NCBI GenBank assembly: GCA_028278525.1
Contig: JANQEE010000049.1
Span: forward strand, 62,001-126,000
Reading direction: 5' to 3'
DNA from: Minwuiaceae bacterium
GTDB taxonomy: Bacteria > Pseudomonadota > Alphaproteobacteria > Minwuiales > Minwuiaceae
Length of the DNA: 64,000 nucleotides
The stretch's first letter is position 1; each line of letters starts with the position of its first letter. The position numbers were made by a program, and so were the translations under genes. The notes under the pieces are model-generated. The model was not told the origin of the DNA and made no database searches. It worked only from the letters and a program-made list of their open reading frames with translations. Shown in pieces: positions 1 to 10,136 of the stretch.

Positions 1-1
1 C

Positions 2-1348
<1,347 letters not shown>

Positions 1349-1371
1349 GGCCACGAGTGAGAGAAGTAGAA

Positions 1372-2124
1372 ATGCTAGAAATCAAAGACCTGCACGTGAC
1401 CGTCGACGGCGCAGAGATTCTGAAGGGCATCGATCTGGCGATCGCGCCGGGCGAGGTGCATGCGATCATGGGGCCGAACGGGTCGGGCAAGAGCACCTTG
1501 TCCTACGTGCTGGCCGGGCGCGACGGTTATGAGGTCACCGGCGGATCGATCCTGTACAAGGGCGAGGATCTGTTGGAGATGGCGCCGGAGGAACGGGCAG
1601 CCGCCGGCGTGTTCCTGGCCTTCCAGTACCCGATCGAGATTCCGGGCGTCGCCAGCATGACGTTCCTGAAGACGGCTCTGAACGCCGTGCGCAAGCAGCG
1701 CGGCGAGAGCGAGTTGGACGCGATGCAGTTCCTGAAGCTGGTGCGTGAGAAAGCGAAGCTGCTGAACGTCACCGACGATATGCTGAAGCGGGCGGTCAAT
1801 GTCGGCTTCTCCGGCGGCGAGAAAAAGCGCAACGAAGTGCTGCAGATGGCGGTCCTCAACCCGACCCTCGCGGTGCTGGACGAAACCGATAGCGGCCTGG
1901 ACATCGACGCCCTGAAAGTCGTCGCGGACGGCGTCAACGCGCTGCGCGGGCCGGACCGGTCGATGCTGGTCATCACCCACTATCAGCGGCTGCTGGACTA
2001 CATCGTGCCGGACCGGGTGCACGTGCTGGCGCACGGCCGGATCGCACGCTCCGGCGGCAAGGAACTGGCCCACGAGCTCGAGGCCAAGGGCTACGCCGAG
2101 TTCGGCGCCAACGAGGCGGCCTAG
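1372..2124 (+). CDS. sufC: SufC, ATPase of the SufBCD complex
   Basis: ABC-type ATPase that drives conformational change of SufB and SufD during cluster assembly; soluble, not a transporter. 250 residues, the usual length. Visible motifs are Walker A GPNGSGKS, the signature SGGEKKR and Walker B LAVLDETDSGLD, where SufC has its characteristic ETDSGLD in place of the transporter EPTSGLD. An in-frame GTG at 1357 would add five residues (MREVE), but the ATG at 1372 follows a purine-rich GAGAGAAG and gives the normal N-terminus MLEIKDLHV. It begins 23 bases after sufB. Confidence 0.96.
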   Translation: MLEIKDLHVTVDGAEILKGIDLAIAPGEVHAIMGPNGSGKSTLSYVLAGRDGYEVTGGSILYKGEDLLEMAPEERAAAGVFLAFQYPIEIPGVASMTFLKTALNAVRKQRGESELDAMQFLKLVREKAKLLNVTDDMLKRAVNVGFSGGEKKRNEVLQMAVLNPTLAVLDETDSGLDIDALKVVADGVNALRGPDRSMLVITHYQRLLDYIVPDRVHVLAHGRIARSGGKELAHELEAKGYAEFGANEAA

Positions 2125-2163
2125 GCCGGCCCCCGGTAACCCAAGATAGCGGATGAGTTGTCG

Positions 2164-3468
2164 ATGACCGAGGTCCAGACCTTCGTTGATCAGTATGGCG
2201 CTGCGAAAGCGGTGCTGCCCGGCGCCGGCCTGCCGTGGCTCGCGAGCCTGCGCGAGCAGGGTATCGAGCGCTTCGCCGCGCTCGGCTTTCCGACCCGCAA
2301 TATGGAGGCGTGGCGCTACACCAACGTCAGGCCGTTGCAGAAGGTCGCCTTCGCACCGGCCGAGCCGGCGGAGGGCGTGCAGATCGCCGTCGACCACGGC
2401 GCCGCGCATCGTCTGAGTTTCGTCAACGGCCGGTTCCGGCCGGACTTGTCGAATGTCGGCGACCTGCCGGCCGGGGTCGTACTGACCAGTTTGGCCACCG
2501 TCCTGGCCGAAGACCCGGAGTCGCTGAAAGACCATCTGGGCGCGGCTGCGGAAGATGACGGCGAGTCGTTCCTGGCGCTCAATACGGCGTTGATGGCGGA
2601 CGGCTACGTGCTGCGGATCGGCCGCGGCGTCGTGGTGGAAGATCCGATCGAGATGCTGTTCATCGGCGCGGCGTCGGACAAGTCGGTTGCCTATCATCTC
2701 CGGAACTTGATCGTCGCCGAGGAAGGCAGCGCCGCCGTCATCGTCGAGGACCATATCGGCCACGGCGAGGGCGCCTATTTCTCGAACGGCGCGACGGAGG
2801 TTTTCGCCGGGCCCGGCGCGCGCCTGAAACACTATAAGCTGCAGGACGAGGCCCGCGCCGCCTTCCATCTGCACGGCGCGTTCGTCCGGCTGGACCGCGA
2901 CAGCGCGTACGAGAGCTTCGTGCTGTCGCTCGGCGCGCGGCTTTCCAGAAACGAGATCCGCACGGTGCTAAACGGGACCGGTTCGGAATGCTTCCTCAAC
3001 GGCGCCTATGTGGTGGCCGACGAGCAGCATGTCGACAACACCACCTTCATCGACCATGCGACGCCGCATACCGACAGCCGCGAAGTCTACAAGGGCGTGC
3101 TGGACGACAAGGCGCGCGCCGTGTTTCAGGGCACGATCATGGTTCGGCCCGATGCGCAGAAGATAAACGGGCACCAGCTCAATCGGGCGTTGCTGCTGTC
3201 CGATAAGGCGGAGATCGATGCCAAGCCGGCGTTGGAGATCTACGCCGACGACGTGAAGTGCAGCCACGGCGCGACAGCCGGCGAACTGGACGACGACGCG
3301 CTATTCTATTTGCGCGCCCGCGGCATTCCGGAGCAGCAGGCACGGCGGATGCTGATTGAAGCGTTTCTGGATGACGTGATCGACGAAATCACGCATCCGA
3401 CAGTGCGTGACGCCTTCCGGGACAAAGTCTCGGCATGGCTGGCCGCACGCCATGAGGAGGACAGGTAA
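2164..3468 (+). CDS. sufD: SufD, Fe-S cluster assembly protein
   Basis: Partner of SufB in the SufB-C2-D scaffold, implicated in iron acquisition. About 434 residues, with the N-terminal helical part and the SufB-like beta-helix core seen in the family. Diagnostic stretches include NMEAWRYTNVRPL near residue 43 and, near the C-terminus, the SufD hallmark VKCSHGATAGELDDDALFYL followed by RGIPEQQARRMLIEAF. A TTG at 2158 is a possible alternative start two codons upstream. The stop codon overlaps the sufS start by one base (TAATG), implying translational coupling. Confidence 0.95.
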   Translation: MTEVQTFVDQYGAAKAVLPGAGLPWLASLREQGIERFAALGFPTRNMEAWRYTNVRPLQKVAFAPAEPAEGVQIAVDHGAAHRLSFVNGRFRPDLSNVGDLPAGVVLTSLATVLAEDPESLKDHLGAAAEDDGESFLALNTALMADGYVLRIGRGVVVEDPIEMLFIGAASDKSVAYHLRNLIVAEEGSAAVIVEDHIGHGEGAYFSNGATEVFAGPGARLKHYKLQDEARAAFHLHGAFVRLDRDSAYESFVLSLGARLSRNEIRTVLNGTGSECFLNGAYVVADEQHVDNTTFIDHATPHTDSREVYKGVLDDKARAVFQGTIMVRPDAQKINGHQLNRALLLSDKAEIDAKPALEIYADDVKCSHGATAGELDDDALFYLRARGIPEQQARRMLIEAFLDDVIDEITHPTVRDAFRDKVSAWLAARHEEDR

Positions 3469-4739
3469 TGAACGACGCCGCGACATTGGCGGAGGCCGCC
3501 GTCGGCCACAATCGCCCGGAGCCGTACGATGTGGAACGGATCCGCCAGGACTTCCCGATCCTGCAGCGGGAGGTCTATGGGCAGCCGCTGGTCTATCTGG
3601 ACAGCGCCGCCAGCGCGCAGAAACCGCGCCAGGTGATCGAAGCGGTCGAGAGCGCCTATCAGGAGGATTACAGCAACGTCCATCGCGGCGTGCACTTCCT
3701 GAGCCAGCGCGCGACCGACCGGTTCGAGGCCTCGCGCGAGGCCGCGGCGCGGTTCGTCAACGCCGCCAGCTCGGACGAGATTGTCTTCACCCGCGGCGGC
3801 ACGGAATCGATCAACCTGATTGCGGCCACCTACGGCCGGAAGTTCCTGCGCGAGGGCGACGAGATCGTCATCTCGCATCTGGAGCATCATTCGAACATCG
3901 TGCCGTGGCAGATGCTGCGCGACGAGAAGGGCCTGAAGCTGAAGGTGGTGCCGGTCGACGACGACGGCAATTTCCTGCTCGACGCCTATGCCGAACTGCT
4001 TGGGCCGAAAACGCGGTTCGTCGCGATCACCCATATGTCCAACGCGCTCGGCAAAGTTATCCCGGCCAAGGAGGTGATCCGGCTGGCGCACCAGCGGGAT
4101 ATCCCAGTGCTGTTGGACGGGTGCCAGGCGGTGTCGCACCAGGCGATCGACGTGCAGGAGCTGGACGTCGATTTCTATGTCTTCTCCGGACACAAGCTTT
4201 ATGGCCCGACCGGGGTCGGCGTCCTGTACGGCAAGATGGACCTGCTGGACAAAATGCCGCCTTACCAGGGCGGCGGCGAGATGATCTCGTCGGTGACGTT
4301 CGAGGAGAGCACCTTCAAGCCCGTGCCGCACCGGTTCGAAGCCGGCACGCCGGCGATTGTCCAGGTGATCGGGCTTGGCGCCGCACTGCAGTACGTCAAT
4401 GACCTGGGTATCGAGAACATCGCCGCGCACGAGGCTGGACTGATGGAATACGCGCATCAGCGCCTGGCGGAGATCAAGGGCTTACGCATTCTTGGCAGCA
4501 CGGAGAACAAGGCGAGCATCGTGTCGTTCACGATGGAAGGCGCGCATGCGCACGATATCGGCACCATTGTCGACCGGGCCGGGGTAGCGGTCCGCGCCGG
4601 GCACCACTGCGCACAGCCGCTGATGGACCGGTTTGACATCGCCGCCTCCGCGCGGGCATCGTTCGGACTGTATAATACTTTTGGCGAGGTCGATGCGTTG
4701 GCCGAGTCGCTTAATGCCGTGACGGAGATTTTCGGGTGA
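3468..4739 (+). CDS. sufS: SufS, group II cysteine desulfurase
   Basis: PLP enzyme that removes sulfur from cysteine, leaving alanine and a persulfide for Suf cluster assembly. 423 residues. The PLP lysine is in FSGHKLYGPTG and the persulfide cysteine in RAGHHCAQPLM, in the short-loop context of group II enzymes. It sits directly before a SufU-like gene. In systems with this pairing SufU, rather than SufE, takes the persulfide sulfur, so the same partnership is inferred here. Start and stop overlap both neighbours by one base. Confidence 0.96.
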   Translation: MNDAATLAEAAVGHNRPEPYDVERIRQDFPILQREVYGQPLVYLDSAASAQKPRQVIEAVESAYQEDYSNVHRGVHFLSQRATDRFEASREAAARFVNAASSDEIVFTRGGTESINLIAATYGRKFLREGDEIVISHLEHHSNIVPWQMLRDEKGLKLKVVPVDDDGNFLLDAYAELLGPKTRFVAITHMSNALGKVIPAKEVIRLAHQRDIPVLLDGCQAVSHQAIDVQELDVDFYVFSGHKLYGPTGVGVLYGKMDLLDKMPPYQGGGEMISSVTFEESTFKPVPHRFEAGTPAIVQVIGLGAALQYVNDLGIENIAAHEAGLMEYAHQRLAEIKGLRILGSTENKASIVSFTMEGAHAHDIGTIVDRAGVAVRAGHHCAQPLMDRFDIAASARASFGLYNTFGEVDALAESLNAVTEIFG

Positions 4740-5224
4740 TGTTTGACGATTTAAGAGAGCTATATCAGGAAGTGATCCTCGATCACGGCAAGAATCCGCG
4801 CAATTTTGGCGCGATGGATGATGCCAACCGCGCGGCGCGCGGCGACAACCCGATGTGCGGTGACCGTATCACCGTTTACCTGAGCGTTGACGACGAGGGT
4901 GTGATCCGGGAGGCAACGTTCAGCGGCCAGGGCTGCGCCATCTCGACGGCCTCGGCGTCGATGATGACGGAAATCGTCAAGGGAAAGACGGTCGACGATG
5001 CGAAGGAACTGTTCCAGAGCTTCCACAATATGTGCACCAAGGATCATTGCGATATGAGTGCGCACGAGGAAAGCGATCCGGATGCAGTGGAGCGGCTGAC
5101 GGTGCTGTCGGGCGTGCGCCAGTTTCCGGTTCGGGTCAAATGCGCCACGCTTGCCTGGCATACGCTGAACGCGGCGACGACCAGCGCCGATGAAGCCGAG
5201 CCGGAAACGGTGACGACCGAGTGA
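4739..5224 (+). CDS. sufU: SufU/NifU-type sulfur acceptor
   Basis: NifU-N fold protein of 161 residues that accepts persulfide sulfur from SufS. The three conserved cysteines and the aspartate of the SufU zinc/sulfur site are visible: MCGD near residue 39, GQGCAISTASASMM near residue 63 and VKCATLAWHTL near residue 132. The segment between the second and third cysteine carries the long insertion typical of SufU as opposed to IscU, and here it holds two extra cysteines (CTKDHC). ATG at 4739 overlaps the sufS stop (TGATG). The C-terminal tail is acidic and probably disordered. Confidence 0.92.
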   Translation: MFDDLRELYQEVILDHGKNPRNFGAMDDANRAARGDNPMCGDRITVYLSVDDEGVIREATFSGQGCAISTASASMMTEIVKGKTVDDAKELFQSFHNMCTKDHCDMSAHEESDPDAVERLTVLSGVRQFPVRVKCATLAWHTLNAATTSADEAEPETVTTE

Positions 5225-5244
5225 CGGGCGAAGAGGACAGAGCC

Positions 5245-5649
5245 ATGCAGGACGACGGTCTGTCGTTACAGGATTTCATGCCGGGCGCGGCGGTCGCCGA
5301 GGGCGATACCGCTAAGGCCGGTGTACCGCTCGTCCCCGGCGCGGCCGTCGCCTCTCGGGAGAGCGTAGTCGAAGCGCTGAAGAGCGTTCACGACCCGGAA
5401 ATTCCCGTTAACCTTTACGACCTAGGACTGATTTATGGTCTGGACATCCGGCCCGATGGCACCACATCGGTGACCATGACATTGACCGCGCCGGCCTGTC
5501 CGGTGGCGGGCCTTCTGCCGAAGCAGGTGGCAGACGCCGTCGCCGCGGTGGACGGTATCGGCGAGGTCGAGGTGGAACTGGTTTGGGATCCACCATGGAC
5601 CAAGGACCGAATGTCCGATGAGGCGCGGCTGCTGCTGGATATGTTTTGA
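5245..5649 (+). CDS. sufT: SufT, MIP18/DUF59-family Fe-S maturation factor
   Basis: Small protein of the MIP18 (DUF59) family, 134 residues. Members encoded in suf operons help mature Fe-S proteins. The domain starts near residue 38 with the family signature VHDPEIPVNLYDLGLIY and continues with MTLTAPACPVAGLLP, which contains the conserved cysteine, then VELVWDPPWTKDRMSDEAR. The N-terminal 35 residues are Ala/Gly/Val-rich linker. ATG at 5245 follows GAAGAGGA at good spacing and is preferred over a GTG at 5221 that would touch the sufU stop. Confidence 0.92.
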   Translation: MQDDGLSLQDFMPGAAVAEGDTAKAGVPLVPGAAVASRESVVEALKSVHDPEIPVNLYDLGLIYGLDIRPDGTTSVTMTLTAPACPVAGLLPKQVADAVAAVDGIGEVEVELVWDPPWTKDRMSDEARLLLDMF

Positions 5650-5690
5650 CGGCGCCTGAACCGGCGTCACCGAGAACGGATAGTTGGACG

Positions 5691-6038
5691 ATGGAAACGA
5701 TTGAACGACCGAAGGCGATGACATTGAGCGATGCGGCCGCCGACCGCGTCAAGGCGTTGATGGCCAAGGCTGATTCGACCATGCAGGGGCTCCGCGTCGG
5801 CGTTAAGGCTGGCGGCTGTTCCGGCATGACCTACTTCATCGAATATGCTGAGGGTCAGAACGATTTCGAGGAAGTGGTCGAGGACAAGGGCGTCAAGATT
5901 TTCATCGATCCAAAGGCGATGATTTACCTGCTGGGCACCGAGATGGATTTCGAGGGCGACAAGCTGCAATCCGGCTTCGTTTTCAAAAACCCGAACGAAA
6001 AAGACCGCTGCGGCTGCGGCGAGAGCTTTCGCGTTTAG
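5691..6038 (+). CDS. sufA: SufA/IscA-type A-type Fe-S carrier
   Basis: A-type carrier that takes clusters from SufBCD to target apoproteins. The HesB/IscA fold is complete, with the three ligand cysteines in KAGGCSGMTYFIEY and the C-terminal CGC motif of DRCGCGESF. About 115 residues from the ATG at 5691; an in-frame TTG at 5646 overlapping the sufT stop would add a 15-residue extension with no family counterpart, so the later start is preferred. It is the last recognisable suf gene of the run. Confidence 0.93.
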   Translation: METIERPKAMTLSDAAADRVKALMAKADSTMQGLRVGVKAGGCSGMTYFIEYAEGQNDFEEVVEDKGVKIFIDPKAMIYLLGTEMDFEGDKLQSGFVFKNPNEKDRCGCGESFRV

Positions 6039-6056
6039 CGCCGCTTACGTCTCTGC

Positions 6057-6419
6057 ATGGCCCACTTTCAGGCCGAGTTGCGGGGCATTCTGACCGGTCT
6101 GGCGGAACAGGGCCGGACTATGACCTACCGGGATTTGGCACAGGCGGCAAACATCCCGCCGCCAAAGACCATCCATAAACTAACGCTGGCGCTGGAAGAG
6201 ATGGTCCGCAGCGATCACGCCGACAGCCTGCCGCTGTTGGCGGCGCTGGCGGTTGGCCGTGGGCCGGAAGGCATTCCTGGCCCGGGCTTCTTTCAGTTGG
6301 CGGCATCGCTTGGCCTCTATGACGGCGACGACCGCGGCGCTACCGCGCAGGCTTTTCATCAAGCGGAAGTTATCCGGGTATTCGACTATTGGGGCGCAGG
6401 CCGAGCCGGATCGCGTTAA
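6057..6419 (+). CDS. Small conserved-looking protein of unknown function
   Basis: A 120-residue soluble protein 18 bases after sufA, probably in the same transcript. I do not recognise a family. The N-terminal 50 residues (LRGILTGLAEQGRTMTYRDL, then AANIPPPKTIHKLTLALEEM) look like a small helical, possibly winged-helix-like domain. The second half has PGPGFFQLAASLGLYDGDDR and a short HQAEVIRVFDYW block. There is no signal peptide and no membrane segment. Codon use matches the neighbours and the start lies close behind sufA, so I take it to be a real gene. Confidence 0.7.
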   Translation: MAHFQAELRGILTGLAEQGRTMTYRDLAQAANIPPPKTIHKLTLALEEMVRSDHADSLPLLAALAVGRGPEGIPGPGFFQLAASLGLYDGDDRGATAQAFHQAEVIRVFDYWGAGRAGSR

Positions 6420-6428
6420 AATCGCGGC

Positions 6429-6797
6429 ATGTCGGTTAGCCCTGAATACAAGGAACTTGTCGAGGAGCTACTGCACCCGCTAGGGCCGATATCCATTCGG
6501 CGTATGTTCGGCGGCGGCGGCGTGTTCTACCGGGACCTTATGTTCGCCCTGATCGCGGACGAGACTCTGTATATGAAGGTCGACGACACCAACCGGCCCG
6601 ACTACGAGGCGGCGGGGTTGGGGCCGTTCATTTACGAGACCAGCAAAGGCTCGCGCGCCATGAACGGGTATTTCCAACTGCCGGAGGAATTGCTGGATGA
6701 ACCGGACGAACTGCTCGACTGGGCCAGAAAGTCCGTCGATGTCGCGATCCGGGCGAACACGAAGAAACCCAAGCGGCCGCGGAAGAAGAAAAAGTAG
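6429..6797 (+). CDS. TfoX N-terminal domain protein
   Basis: 122 residues containing only the TfoX N-terminal domain, with the family pattern ISIRRMFGGGGVFYRDLMFALIA, then LYMKVDD and YFQLPEELLDE. In gammaproteobacteria full-length TfoX/Sxy controls competence. Short stand-alone versions like this are common in alphaproteobacteria and their role is unclear. The last dozen residues are almost all lysine, arginine or proline, which suggests nucleic-acid binding or a flexible tail. It starts 9 bases after the preceding gene and ends just before a convergent gene. Confidence 0.88.
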   Translation: MSVSPEYKELVEELLHPLGPISIRRMFGGGGVFYRDLMFALIADETLYMKVDDTNRPDYEAAGLGPFIYETSKGSRAMNGYFQLPEELLDEPDELLDWARKSVDVAIRANTKKPKRPRKKKK

Positions 6798-6799
6798 GA

Positions 6800-7024
6800 C
6801 TAGGCGCTGCCTTCAACGCCGGCGCGCGCGGCGGCCATTGCCTCTTCCAGCACGTCGGACTCCCCGATGTGGTTGGCCAGCAGCAGAACGAGTTTTGCAT
6901 TCACATGCAGGGCTTCCTGCTCGGTCAGGCCCTTGTTCATATCGATCAGCCGTTCGTAGAAACCGTCGGCATCGTCCAGCCTGAGTTCGGTTGCAAGCCT
7001 GCCGCCTGCCTGGGCATCGCTCAT
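6800..7024 (-). CDS. DUF2783 family protein
   Basis: 74-residue protein with the DUF2783 pattern: LDDADGFYERLIDMNKGL, then NAKLVLLLANHIGESDVLEE. The family has no assigned function, but it is repeatedly found directly behind FAD-dependent aromatic hydroxylases, as here. The start is fixed by a perfect AGGAGGAT Shine-Dalgarno at about 7029-7036 within the end of the hydroxylase gene; the hydroxylase stop and this ATG are one base apart. I infer that it is an accessory or partner of the hydroxylase. It is the last gene of the operon. Confidence 0.85.
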   Translation of the reverse strand: MSDAQAGGRLATELRLDDADGFYERLIDMNKGLTEQEALHVNAKLVLLLANHIGESDVLEEAMAAARAGVEGSA

Positions 7025-7025
7025 C

Positions 7026-8738
7026 CTATCCTCCTGAAGCCGCTTGCTCGGCTCCGCTCTGCCTTTGGGCGACGGCGGTGTGCAGAGCGGTTTCCAATTG
7101 ACCGATATCCAGCGACCGCCATCTGGCGCAGACATGTTGGTCTGGCCGCACCAGGTAAAAGGTTCCCGGTTCCGCCGCCAGAGCCTGCGTCACTGCGCCC
7201 AGTCTGTCGAACAGGCCGCGCAGTTTCGAGGCGGCGTTCTGCAAAGGGCTTACCAAGAAGGTGCTGACCGGAAGGTCTGCGCCGGCGAGGTCCAGCAGAC
7301 CGGACAGGATATCGCCGGGGATATCGCCTTCCGTTTCCGCGAAGTAAAGGCCGCAAAAGCCGCCGCCCAAGGCATCGGGCAGGTGGCTTACCGCGTCGCC
7401 GCCTTCGTACTGGGCCTCCACCGGCACGCTGGGGCAGGGCGTGCCCAGCGTTACGCCGGTGCCGTTGAAACCGACATTGTAGGAGTTCAGTGGCGAGTCC
7501 CGTAACAGCGTCGGCGTCGACAGGCGGCCCGAATTCACTAAGGCCCGGGCGAACGGATAGTCCCGCGCCAGTTCCAGAACCGCGTCGCGAAAGGCCCGGC
7601 TGACTGGCCCTTTCGGGGTGATGAAGTCGGTCGCGCGGGTCGAATGCATGATGCTCTCGGCAGACGCCGGCACTCGTTCCTGGTCGTAGCTTTCCAACAG
7701 AGCTTCTGGCGCGCGGCCGTTGAGAACGAGGCCCAGTTTCCAGCCGAGGTTGTCGGCATCCTGAACGCCTGTGTTGCCGCCTCTGGCGCCGAACGGACTG
7801 ACTTGGTGGGCCGCGTCGCCGATGAAGAAAACACGCCCGTGCTTGAACTTCTCCAGCCGGCGGCATTGGAAGGTGTAGATGCTGATCCACTCGAACTCGA
7901 ACTCGATATCGTCGCCAATCATCCGCTTTACCCGTGGGATGACGTTCTCCGGCTTCACCTCCCGCTCTTTGTCGATATCCCAACCGAGCTGAAAGTCGAG
8001 GCGCCATTTGTTGTCCGACTGCATATGCAGCAACGCCGATTGCTCGGGGCCCCAGGGCGGATCGAACCAGAAGCGGCGTTCGACCGGAAAGTCGACCTGC
8101 ATTTCGATGTCGGCGATCAGGAAGTGATCCTGAAAAACCTCGCCGATGAAGTCCAGGCCCATTTCGCGGCGAATGGTGGAGCGCGCGCCGTCGGCCGCGA
8201 TCAACCAATCGCAGGAGAGACTGTATTTGCCATCCGGCGTATCGACATGGACAGTTACCCCGTCGGCTGCGGCCGTATCGATACCGGTGACCTGATTCCG
8301 CCAGCGCAGCTCGATCAGATCGTTGACCTGCGCGGCCTCGACGAGGTACTGCTCGACGTAATATTGCTGGAGATTGATGAACGCCGGGAACTTGGAATCC
8401 GGTATGTCCTGCAGATTGAACTGGTAAAGCTCGCTGTCGCGGTAGAACACGCGACCGTCATTCCAGGTGACGCCTTGGTCCATCATCTTGCCGGCGACGC
8501 CCAGGCGGTCCCATATCTCGAGCGTTCTCTTCGCCTGACAGATCGAACGGCTGCCGTGGCTGACCGTCTCGTCGTCGTCCAGAACGACGCAGGCGATGCC
8601 TCTTTGCGCCAAATCCAGAGCCATCGTGAGGCCGACCAGCCCGGCGCCGACCACCGCGACGGGGTGTCGCGAGGCCGTGCCGCCGGATAGCTCGGCGGGC
8701 TTTACATAGTCGAAGCGCGGGTAGGTATAGGTCGTCAT
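7026..8738 (-). CDS. Single-component FAD-dependent aromatic hydroxylase (MhpA/PheA type)
   Basis: 570-residue flavoprotein monooxygenase of the group that uses NAD(P)H and O2 to hydroxylate phenolic acids. The FAD dinucleotide motif GAGLVGL is near residue 31, the DG motif is in WLIAADGARSTIRR near residue 180 and the GD motif in VFFIGDAAHQVSPFGARGG near residue 300. A C-terminal thioredoxin-like domain, typical of the 3-(3-hydroxyphenyl)propionate hydroxylase subfamily, fits the remaining length. It lies 34 bases behind paaK in a phenylacetate-like operon with no multicomponent oxygenase. The true substrate, free acid or CoA ester, cannot be told from sequence. Confidence 0.9.
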   Translation of the reverse strand: MTTYTYPRFDYVKPAELSGGTASRHPVAVVGAGLVGLTMALDLAQRGIACVVLDDDETVSHGSRSICQAKRTLEIWDRLGVAGKMMDQGVTWNDGRVFYRDSELYQFNLQDIPDSKFPAFINLQQYYVEQYLVEAAQVNDLIELRWRNQVTGIDTAAADGVTVHVDTPDGKYSLSCDWLIAADGARSTIRREMGLDFIGEVFQDHFLIADIEMQVDFPVERRFWFDPPWGPEQSALLHMQSDNKWRLDFQLGWDIDKEREVKPENVIPRVKRMIGDDIEFEFEWISIYTFQCRRLEKFKHGRVFFIGDAAHQVSPFGARGGNTGVQDADNLGWKLGLVLNGRAPEALLESYDQERVPASAESIMHSTRATDFITPKGPVSRAFRDAVLELARDYPFARALVNSGRLSTPTLLRDSPLNSYNVGFNGTGVTLGTPCPSVPVEAQYEGGDAVSHLPDALGGGFCGLYFAETEGDIPGDILSGLLDLAGADLPVSTFLVSPLQNAASKLRGLFDRLGAVTQALAAEPGTFYLVRPDQHVCARWRSLDIGQLETALHTAVAQRQSGAEQAASGG

Positions 8739-8772
8739 GGATAAACCGATTCCTATCTTTCCCGTTATGTAA

Positions 8773-10089
8773 CTAGGTTTTCGGCCGCAGGTCGACTATG
8801 CGTTTTGCCTTTCCTAACGAACGCTCGACGCCTTCAGGCGGTAGGATCCGAATGTCGGCGCTGACGCCCACCAAAGCCTTGATTTCATGGCGAATTTCGC
8901 CGCATGCTTTGGCGGTTTCTGCTTCGCCAGCGTCGGCGAAAGCGGAGTCGGCCTCGACGACGACCGTCAGTTCGTCCAGGTTCTTCGGCCGGCGCAGTTC
9001 CAACAGGTAGTGTGGCGAAAGGCGTTTGTCTTTCAGCAGGATTTCCTCGATCTGAGTCGGGAAAACGTTCACGCCGCGCACGATCATCATGTCGTCCGAC
9101 CGGCCCGTCACCTTTTGGAAGCGCCGATGGGTTCGCGCGGTGCCGGGCATCAGTCTGGTCAGGTCGCGGGTGCGGTAGCGAACCATCGGCAGGCCTTCTT
9201 TGGTCAGCGTCGTGATCACCAACTCGCCCAATTCGCCGTCCGGCAGCACCTCTCCCGTCGCCGGATCGACCACTTCCGGATAAAAATGGTCCTCCCAGAT
9301 GTGCAGCCCGTCCTTGGTTTCCAAGCATTCGTTGGCGACGCCCGGCCCCATGATTTCGGACAGGCCGTAGATGTCGACGGCGTGCATGTCGAAACGCCGC
9401 TCGATCTCGCCGCGCATTGCCTCGGTCCAGGGTTCGGCGCCGTGGATGCCGACCTTAATCGGGCAGGCTTTCGGGTCCAGGCCAAGCCGCTCGTACTCGT
9501 CGCCGATCGCCAGCATGTAGCTCGGCGTCACCATGATGATGTCCGGCCTGAAGTCCTCGATCAGCTGAACCTGCTTCTCGGTCTGGCCGCCGGACATCGG
9601 CACCACGGTGCAGCCCAGCCGCTCCGCGCCATAGTGGGCGCCAAGCCCGCCGGTAAACAAGCCGTATCCATAAGCGACGTGCACGATATCGCCAGGCCGT
9701 CCACCGCCGGCGCGGATCGACCGGGCCATCAGGTCGGACCAGGTATTCAGGTCTTTTTCGGTATACCCGACCACCGTCGGCTTGCCCGTCGTCCCGGATG
9801 AGGCGTGGATCCGCAGCAGCTTCTCGCGCGGGACCGCGAACATGCCGAACGGATAATTCTGCCGCAGGTCCGCTTTGCTCGTGAATGGGAATTTGGCCAG
9901 ATCCTCAAGCGAGGTCAGGTCGTCGGGATGGGCGCCGATCGCGTCGAACGCTTGCTTGTAATGCGGCACGTTGCGGTAGGCGTGACCCAACGACCACGTC
10001 AATCGTTCAAGTTGAAGCGCCGCGATCTCGTCGCGGCTGGCTGTTTCGATCGGCTCCAATTCACCCGGTTCGGGCGTGCGTCTGCTCAT
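8773..10089 (-). CDS. paaK: Phenylacetate-CoA ligase-type enzyme (PaaK)
   Basis: 438-residue adenylate-forming ligase that activates an aryl-acetic or related acid to its CoA thioester. The sequence is PaaK-like from end to end: HASSGTTGKPTVVGYT (phosphate loop), HVAYGYGLFTGGLGAHYGAE, DIYGLSEIMGPGVANEC and the C-terminal MMIVRGVNVFPTQIEEILL hinge, finishing in SLGKAKRIVDLR with the catalytic lysine region. Length and motifs match characterised PaaK. It follows paaI by 47 bases. Substrate could be phenylacetate or a hydroxylated derivative, given the adjacent hydroxylase. Confidence 0.93.
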   Translation of the reverse strand: MSRRTPEPGELEPIETASRDEIAALQLERLTWSLGHAYRNVPHYKQAFDAIGAHPDDLTSLEDLAKFPFTSKADLRQNYPFGMFAVPREKLLRIHASSGTTGKPTVVGYTEKDLNTWSDLMARSIRAGGGRPGDIVHVAYGYGLFTGGLGAHYGAERLGCTVVPMSGGQTEKQVQLIEDFRPDIIMVTPSYMLAIGDEYERLGLDPKACPIKVGIHGAEPWTEAMRGEIERRFDMHAVDIYGLSEIMGPGVANECLETKDGLHIWEDHFYPEVVDPATGEVLPDGELGELVITTLTKEGLPMVRYRTRDLTRLMPGTARTHRRFQKVTGRSDDMMIVRGVNVFPTQIEEILLKDKRLSPHYLLELRRPKNLDELTVVVEADSAFADAGEAETAKACGEIRHEIKALVGVSADIRILPPEGVERSLGKAKRIVDLRPKT

Positions 10090-10136
10090 GGTGTTCTCAA
10101 CTCCCCCGCTTGGTGTAACAGGACATCGTCCGCGGC

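Noticed and set aside
1375-2874. 499-codon open frame on the minus strand across sufC and sufD
   Set aside because: Antisense to two certain genes, His/Gln/Arg-rich nonsense composition from GC-rich codon third positions.
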